A stretch of DNA of 64,000 bases. Source: Planctomycetia bacterium (lineage in GTDB: Bacteria; Planctomycetota; Phycisphaerae; Phycisphaerales; SM1A02). The notes beneath the pieces were generated by a model. It was not told the origin of the DNA and made no database searches. It saw only the letters and a list, made by a program, of their open reading frames with translations. Positions within the stretch are counted from its first letter, which is position 1, and every line of letters starts with the position of its first letter. The translations under genes were made by a program, and so were the position numbers. Positions 59,056 through 64,000 of the stretch are shown here, piece by piece. The DNA lies in the NCBI GenBank assembly GCA_005776885.1, contig SXOD01000022.1, positions 1 to 64,000 on the forward strand, read 5' to 3'.

Positions 59056-59124
59056 GTCCCTCGGCGGTTATCGGTGAGAATGTGCCCCTCAGGGGCACAT
59101 TCTCACCGATAACCGGGTCCGGAC
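59056..59124. repeat. 69-bp palindromic element, copy 5
   Basis: GTCC-N6-GGTTATCGGTGAGAATGTGCCCC-tca-GGGGCACATTCTCACCGATAACC-N6-GGAC; perfect 23-bp arms; core identical to copy 2. Confidence 0.97.
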
Positions 59125-60530
59125 CTCGGCTCCGCCGCCCGTTCCGGCAACGGCCAGTCGGCTACCAGGCTCCCCAGCGGCACCGGATAGTGCGCGACCG
59201 CGCGGTAGTGCTTGAATCGCAGGAGATCCTGCCCGGTCTCCGTGAGTGCATGGTGCACCAAGGCTCGATAGGCCGCGTTGGCGTCGGCGACTGCGCGGGG
59301 GAGCGAAATCGATCGCGGGCAAGTGAGCGGCGCATCCGATTGCTCCTGGTGGGAGACACCCACATTTGGATTGAGGATCGGGTGGGTCGTCGAGTGCTGC
59401 ACATACGCCGCCGTCGCGTCGATGGCCGGAAGCGAGCGATGCACGAACACATCCAGCACCACCATGCGTGTCGGAAGTCCAACCGCGACACCCAATCGGC
59501 CGAAGTCATCCGCCTGCCGACGGTAGACATAGCCGCTCCCGGGGATCGACTCGGAAAAGGCCAGCCAAAACGGCCCGCGGGGCGGGCGCCGAATGCTCAG
59601 CGTGGCCGTTGGTCGGATCCGAGAGTGCCGCTCAAACTCTTCGGGAGTGACCTCGCCCGGCCCCTTCCTCCTGCCAAAACTTCCAGTGGGAAGGGTGACG
59701 ACGATGTCCAGTGCATCCACGCCTGGCGCTGAACAATTGGGCACAAGCCACGGCACGGCCCCGGCAACTGCGTCCGGCTTCACCAGGTGCGACGGAATGC
59801 TGCCGGCTTCCCAGCTGGCCAGCGGGGAGTACATGGTGAGCGGTCCCGTGTCTGCGGTGACAGCGATCCCAAACTGCAGCTGTGCGCCAACAAGGTCGAT
59901 GTCGTCGCTGCCGTGGCCCGCACCACCATCCCCATGGCCGCCTCCCACATGACCGTTCCCGGCCGCACCGAGTCCCGCCCCCGGCAGGACGAACAGTGCC
60001 CCAACCTTCAGTTGCATCGACACGCCACGCAATGCCGAGAGCGCCTTGAATGCATTCTTTCGGATGAGCAGCGCGCGGCGCTCTGCCATGCCGGCCGCCG
60101 CGTGCTCGGCGCGAAGTCCGCGTGCGCGAATGTCGTGGCCGTCATCGATCCCGGTCGCACCATCCAGGTCCACCAGCGTGTGGAGCCTCCGCAGCGGAGT
60201 TCCCGCCTCATTCGCCAGCGTCGCCAATCTCTCCAGCGCCTCGGCGATCGCATGCAACCGAGGCTCGTCAACCCCCGCAAGCCGGAGCGCCAGCTGCATG
60301 TACTCGCAACCGCGAGGGCCGGGCAACGCGCGGAGCACGGCGGTCGGGTCCGGCGTGGTGGCGATGCGCCACAACTGCCACCCAAGCGACTTGTCCAGCT
60401 TCAGTCGACGAGAAAAGTCGCGCGCGCTGTGCGCCTTCGCCAGCATCGGTCCCAGCGCCGCCGCGAGTGCCTCATGCAGCGCCGCCGCGCCACCGAGAAG
60501 CGGATCGTCCTGTGCGCCGGCCACGCCCAA
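59103..60530 (-). CDS. Uncharacterised protein; paralogue of 28087..29322
   Basis: 'FSRRLKLDKSLGWQLWRIATTPDPTAVLRALPGPRGCEYMQLALR', 'VLDVFVHRSLPAIDATAAYV', collinear with the other copy. Stop codon lies inside palindromic element copy 5. Confidence 0.75.
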   Translation of the reverse strand: MGVAGAQDDPLLGGAAALHEALAAALGPMLAKAHSARDFSRRLKLDKSLGWQLWRIATTPDPTAVLRALPGPRGCEYMQLALRLAGVDEPRLHAIAEALERLATLANEAGTPLRRLHTLVDLDGATGIDDGHDIRARGLRAEHAAAGMAERRALLIRKNAFKALSALRGVSMQLKVGALFVLPGAGLGAAGNGHVGGGHGDGGAGHGSDDIDLVGAQLQFGIAVTADTGPLTMYSPLASWEAGSIPSHLVKPDAVAGAVPWLVPNCSAPGVDALDIVVTLPTGSFGRRKGPGEVTPEEFERHSRIRPTATLSIRRPPRGPFWLAFSESIPGSGYVYRRQADDFGRLGVAVGLPTRMVVLDVFVHRSLPAIDATAAYVQHSTTHPILNPNVGVSHQEQSDAPLTCPRSISLPRAVADANAAYRALVHHALTETGQDLLRFKHYRAVAHYPVPLGSLVADWPLPERAAEPRSGPGYR

Positions 60531-60532
60531 GG

Positions 60533-61591
60533 CTACAGCCCGCGCACCTTCGCGAGCGACCGCTTGCTCTCCGCGCGGCTCTTCGCGATGATCGCGTTCG
60601 CCGCCCTTGGATTGGCCTTCGCCTCCAAGAGCGCCGTGAGGATCATCGGCGCGACGATCGTGGCATCCGACTCCACCACGAACATCGGCGTCGACTCGGT
60701 GAGCTTGTCCCAGGTGATCTTCTCATTGGGCGTGGCACCCGAGTACGAACCGTAACTGGTGGTGGAATCGGAAATCTGGCAGAAGTAGGCCCACGGCTTC
60801 ACCTTCTGCTCCAGGTCGTACTTGATGCTGGGCACGACGCAGATCGGGAAGTCGCCAGCGATGCCGCCGCCAATCTGGAAGAAGCCGATGCCCTTGCCGG
60901 CGGAGAGCGCGCGGTAGTCGTCGTAGAGCTTGACCATGTACTCGATGCCGCTCTTGACGATGCCCGCGCCGCAATCGCCAAACTTCACGTGCGATGCGAA
61001 GATGTTGCCAAAGGTCGAGTCCTCGTGGCCGGGGACGACGATCGGGAGGTTGGCTTGTGCCGCAGCAAGGAGCCAGCACTCGGAAGGCTTGCCTTCCATC
61101 GCGCGCTTGGGGAGTGCCTGCACCAGCTCGTAGAAGTACTCGTGCCAGTAGCGCCGGTCGCCTCGCTCTGAGGCGCGCTTCCACATCGGGACCAGGAACT
61201 TCTCCACCGCGCGGAACGCTTCGTCCTCGGGAATGCTGGTGTCGGTCACGCGGCGCATGCGATCCTTCAGGATGCGCGTGTCGTCGGCCTTGGTGAAGTA
61301 GCGATAGTCGGGGAAGTCCTTGTAGGCATCGTGCGCCACCAAGCGGAAGAGCGACTCTTCCAGATTGGCGCCCGTCACCGAAAGGCCGTGGATCAACCCC
61401 GCGCGAATGGCGGGAGCGAGCGTGATCCCCAGCTGCGCGGAACTCATCGCGCCGGCCACAGCCCAATACATCTTGCCGCCCGCCTGGATGTGGTCCCAGT
61501 AGGCAAAGGTGGCGTCGCGAGTTGCGCGCGCGTTGAAGTTGCGGTAGTTCGCGGCGATGAAGTCGAGGATCGGCAGGCTGGTGCGCGGCAT
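60533..61591 (-). CDS. Deoxyhypusine synthase-family protein (bacterial DHS-like)
   Basis: SVTGANLEESLFRLVAHDAYKDFPDYRYF; CWLLAAAQANLPIVVPGHEDSTFGNIFA; FFQIGGGIAGDFPICVVPSIKYDLEQ; SDSTTSYGSYSGATPNEKITWDKL. Confidence 0.93.
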   Translation of the reverse strand: MPRTSLPILDFIAANYRNFNARATRDATFAYWDHIQAGGKMYWAVAGAMSSAQLGITLAPAIRAGLIHGLSVTGANLEESLFRLVAHDAYKDFPDYRYFTKADDTRILKDRMRRVTDTSIPEDEAFRAVEKFLVPMWKRASERGDRRYWHEYFYELVQALPKRAMEGKPSECWLLAAAQANLPIVVPGHEDSTFGNIFASHVKFGDCGAGIVKSGIEYMVKLYDDYRALSAGKGIGFFQIGGGIAGDFPICVVPSIKYDLEQKVKPWAYFCQISDSTTSYGSYSGATPNEKITWDKLTESTPMFVVESDATIVAPMILTALLEAKANPRAANAIIAKSRAESKRSLAKVRGL

Positions 61592-61758
61592 GGGGGGTGG
61601 AATCTACGGGACGCGCTGGCGCCGGGTCACGACAGGCGCCGCCGCCGAAGCGGGTTTCGACACGGAAGGGGTCGTCCGACGGCCTCTCTTGTGTCGAAAC
61701 CTGACGGACCGCGCCAAAGCACAACCATTTGCGCCCGTGCACTCGCGCCACCCGCTCA

Positions 61759-63213
61759 CTACCGCCCAGCCCACTCGCCATCGATGAGCCGGTACCTCGG
61801 CACCCTGGCGATCTGGCCGGTCAGCGTGCGCGCGGACATCTGGTTCCCGTTCGAATCAAACTCCAGCAGCTGCCGCGTGAGCGTCAGCGTGACGAGGGTC
61901 GTGTTGTCCAGGGTTCGGAACGCGCCGCACTGGGTGGGGCCACCGAAGAATTCCCCGGCGGTCCCAATCGTGAACGACGGTGCCGCTGGCCCAAACGCCG
62001 CCGAGGCCGGCACCACATAACTGCCATCGGCATTCCGAGGCGGCGCGATTTCCACCACTTGCGACCAGTCGTTGGCGCTGCCGGCGCGGTCGCCATTGTT
62101 GAACGCCAGGATGTTCCCCGCGCCGGGCAGTCCAGAGTCGATCCAGGTCGCGCCGTGCACGACGAAGAACTGCCGATGTGCCGCCGTGCCCCGGTCGTAC
62201 CCCTGCGGGTTGCCCCATCGATAGAGGAAGTCGCCGCCCTTGCCGTGCGTGCCGCCGGCGTGCGACGCGGCCTCTGCGGTGCTCGTGGAGTGGTCGATGA
62301 CCCACAGTTCGTCCAGGGAGCGACTGCTCACGAGAATCTCATCGCGCTCGGGCGAGTAATCGATGGCGTTCATGTGGATCCAGTCGCCAACCGAAGAAAC
62401 GGTCCCAAAGTTGATGTCACACAACTCGGGGTGCTCCGCAACCACTCCAAATCCGGGCTTCGCGGCATCCGAGTCCTGAATCAGGTGGTCCCAGAGTCTC
62501 CACTGCCACACGGTTTCCCAGGTCGTCGCGCTGGTGGGCCGAATCTCCAGGATGGTCTCGGACCAGAACGAAGAGGCCGACAGCGTGGTCCTGCCGGCAC
62601 CGAGCGCCTCTGCAACCGAGTGCCACTCCCAGGTGATGCACAGGATGTTGCCGTTGGGCATGGGGTGCACGTCGTGATGCTGCTGCATCAAGGTCGTGGC
62701 CAGGATCAGCGTGTTGGTGAGCGTCCCATCCGGCGCGAAGATCTCGATCCGCCCGCCGCGACCGCCGCTGTTGAACGAGCCATCGGTCACCTGCGACGGT
62801 CGAACCAGCGAGCCATCGGGCCAGAGCCAGCCGACGCTTGCGCCCACGCCCGCACCAAGCCACGACTTCACCGTGTTGCCTTCGGCATCCATCGCGATGG
62901 TTTGCAGACCATCAAGCGGCGTGACCAAGAGCAGGTCCGACACGGAAGGGCACGGACCCCAGGCTCCCAGGATCGCAGCGAGGTCTTCGCCGTCCACCAA
63001 GCCATCGCCGCTGATGTCGCTGGTCGATCCACCCCAATCGGAAAGTACGGCCGCCAGGTCGGCGCCGGTCACGGAGCCATCACCGTCAACGTCGCCTGTG
63101 CAGTCGGCGACCGCCGGCATCGCGACCGACGCGAGGCACACGGCGACCCAAGCAGAGGCGGAGGCGAAAGTGGCAGCAGGCGCAGATCGATTCAAGCGAC
63201 TTGAAAACAACAT
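61759..63213 (-). CDS. Arylsulfotransferase (ASST)-like secreted protein with N-terminal dockerin-like module
   Basis: Signal peptide, then CTGDVDGDGSVTGADLAAVLSDWGGSTSDISGDGLVDGEDLAAILGAWGPC, then ASST-like propeller (MQQHHDVHPMPNGNILCITWEWHS; WIHMNAIDYSPERDEILVSSRSLDELWVIDHST). Confidence 0.88.
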   Translation of the reverse strand: MLFSSRLNRSAPAATFASASAWVAVCLASVAMPAVADCTGDVDGDGSVTGADLAAVLSDWGGSTSDISGDGLVDGEDLAAILGAWGPCPSVSDLLLVTPLDGLQTIAMDAEGNTVKSWLGAGVGASVGWLWPDGSLVRPSQVTDGSFNSGGRGGRIEIFAPDGTLTNTLILATTLMQQHHDVHPMPNGNILCITWEWHSVAEALGAGRTTLSASSFWSETILEIRPTSATTWETVWQWRLWDHLIQDSDAAKPGFGVVAEHPELCDINFGTVSSVGDWIHMNAIDYSPERDEILVSSRSLDELWVIDHSTSTAEAASHAGGTHGKGGDFLYRWGNPQGYDRGTAAHRQFFVVHGATWIDSGLPGAGNILAFNNGDRAGSANDWSQVVEIAPPRNADGSYVVPASAAFGPAAPSFTIGTAGEFFGGPTQCGAFRTLDNTTLVTLTLTRQLLEFDSNGNQMSARTLTGQIARVPRYRLIDGEWAGR

Positions 63214-63391
63214 CTCAACGATTGCACTGTGCCTCAACACCGGGGACGCGGCGAGTGAAGTTTGAGAAATCGACTCGAACTAGTCCGATAACACCACGCG
63301 CGACTCCTACACAGGTTCATTGATCCCTCCGCACGCCCTCGCTGATGGATTTTCTCGTCCCCGCGTGGAATCTGACTCCAACGAAGCCACA

Positions 63392-64000
63392 ATGTCGTCG
63401 ATGGAGTTTCCCGTGAAGCGTGGGATCAGAGTCGGCGCGATTGGCGTGTCCGCAGCTGCGGTCGCCGGGGTGCTCGTGATCGGCACGTCGCAGGCGTCGC
63501 CCTTGCCTCAAGCTGACGGCACCGCGGGTGCAACTCCACCCAACATCCTGGTCATCGTCATCGACGACCTTGGCATCGACCAGATGGGGTTTCCGCCATT
63601 CAGCTGGAACGCAGCGCCAGAGACCCCGTCCATGCCCGTGCTGGCTCAGTTGGCCGCAGGCGGCGTGAGCTTCCGAAACTTCTGGGCCACGCCCGAGTGC
63701 TCGCCATCTCGCGCCGCGATGCTCACGGGGCGCCACGGATTCCGCACCGGCGTCACGACCGCGATCGTCGATCCGATGCTGCCGATCATGCAGCTCCATC
63801 CATCAGAGGTCACCGTCCCTGAGTTGTTGGCCGGAGCGGGATACCAGTCGGCGATGCTGGGCAAGTACCACATGGGTGGCGGCCCCGAGAACACTCCTCC
63901 CGGGTACGGCTACGAAGCACCCATCACCACCGTGGGCATGGATTTCTACGACGGCTACTGGGATCTCCCGAAGGCCGCCGACACCACGCTTGGAGGACAG
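63392..64000 (+). CDS. Secreted sulfatase (partial, runs off the window end)
   Basis: PPNILVIVIDDLGIDQMGFPP; C-S-P-S-R motif in WATPECSPSRAAMLTGRHGFRTGV; open to the last base. Confidence 0.93.
   Translation, partial: MSSMEFPVKRGIRVGAIGVSAAAVAGVLVIGTSQASPLPQADGTAGATPPNILVIVIDDLGIDQMGFPPFSWNAAPETPSMPVLAQLAAGGVSFRNFWATPECSPSRAAMLTGRHGFRTGVTTAIVDPMLPIMQLHPSEVTVPELLAGAGYQSAMLGKYHMGGGPENTPPGYGYEAPITTVGMDFYDGYWDLPKAADTTLGGQ

Noticed and set aside
49693-59114. Recurring peptides 'VIGENVPLRGTFSPIT' / 'VIGGNVTLDVTFPPIT' in several short ORFs
   Set aside because: Translations of the palindromic DNA element in spurious ORFs, not a protein motif.
44347-59124. CRISPR or integron attC array interpretation of the palindromes
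   Set aside because: Copies are kilobases apart with ordinary genes between them; no Cas or integrase gene; not a cassette-array layout and arms are fully symmetric.
30387-63213. True cellulosome dockerins
   Set aside because: No cohesin or scaffoldin in view; the tails match the planctomycete-type dockerin-like motif and are described as 'dockerin-like' only.

Overview
A 64 kb, high-GC chromosomal window. The best guess is a planctomycete of the Phycisphaerae/Phycisphaerales type, inferred from many secreted proteins carrying C-terminal 'DxDGxGxVDGADLAxxLxxWG' dockerin-like tails plus a PEP-CTERM protein; this is not proven. About 46 genes are supported. Main modules: a partial kup; an aguB-aguA pair; a complete arnBCADT-like L-Ara4N operon (no arnE/F seen) divergent from a tripartite RND efflux operon; an FGE/sulfatase divergent pair plus two more secreted sulfatases and an arylsulfotransferase; a dockerin-tagged pentaheme cytochrome next to a NosR/CcoG-like polyferredoxin; CotH-DUF4956; and a DHS-like (deoxyhypusine synthase family) gene. 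No rRNA, tRNA, CRISPR array or transposase was recognised. The most unusual signal is a family of five 69-bp, exactly symmetric elements, GTCC-N6-[49-bp near-perfect palindrome]-N6-GGAC, confined to 44.3-59.1 kb. All lie at gene 3' ends. Their arms show compensatory changes, and two copies supply the stop codon of the upstream gene ('...PGYR*'). Other points of interest are a two-member paralogous family of unknown function, an interrupted dockerin gene, swapped C-terminal anchors on one shared domain, a dockerin module at an N-terminus, a truncated YbjQ fragment, a 30-bp tandem repeat beside a long hairpin, and short motifs shared upstream of secreted-protein genes.
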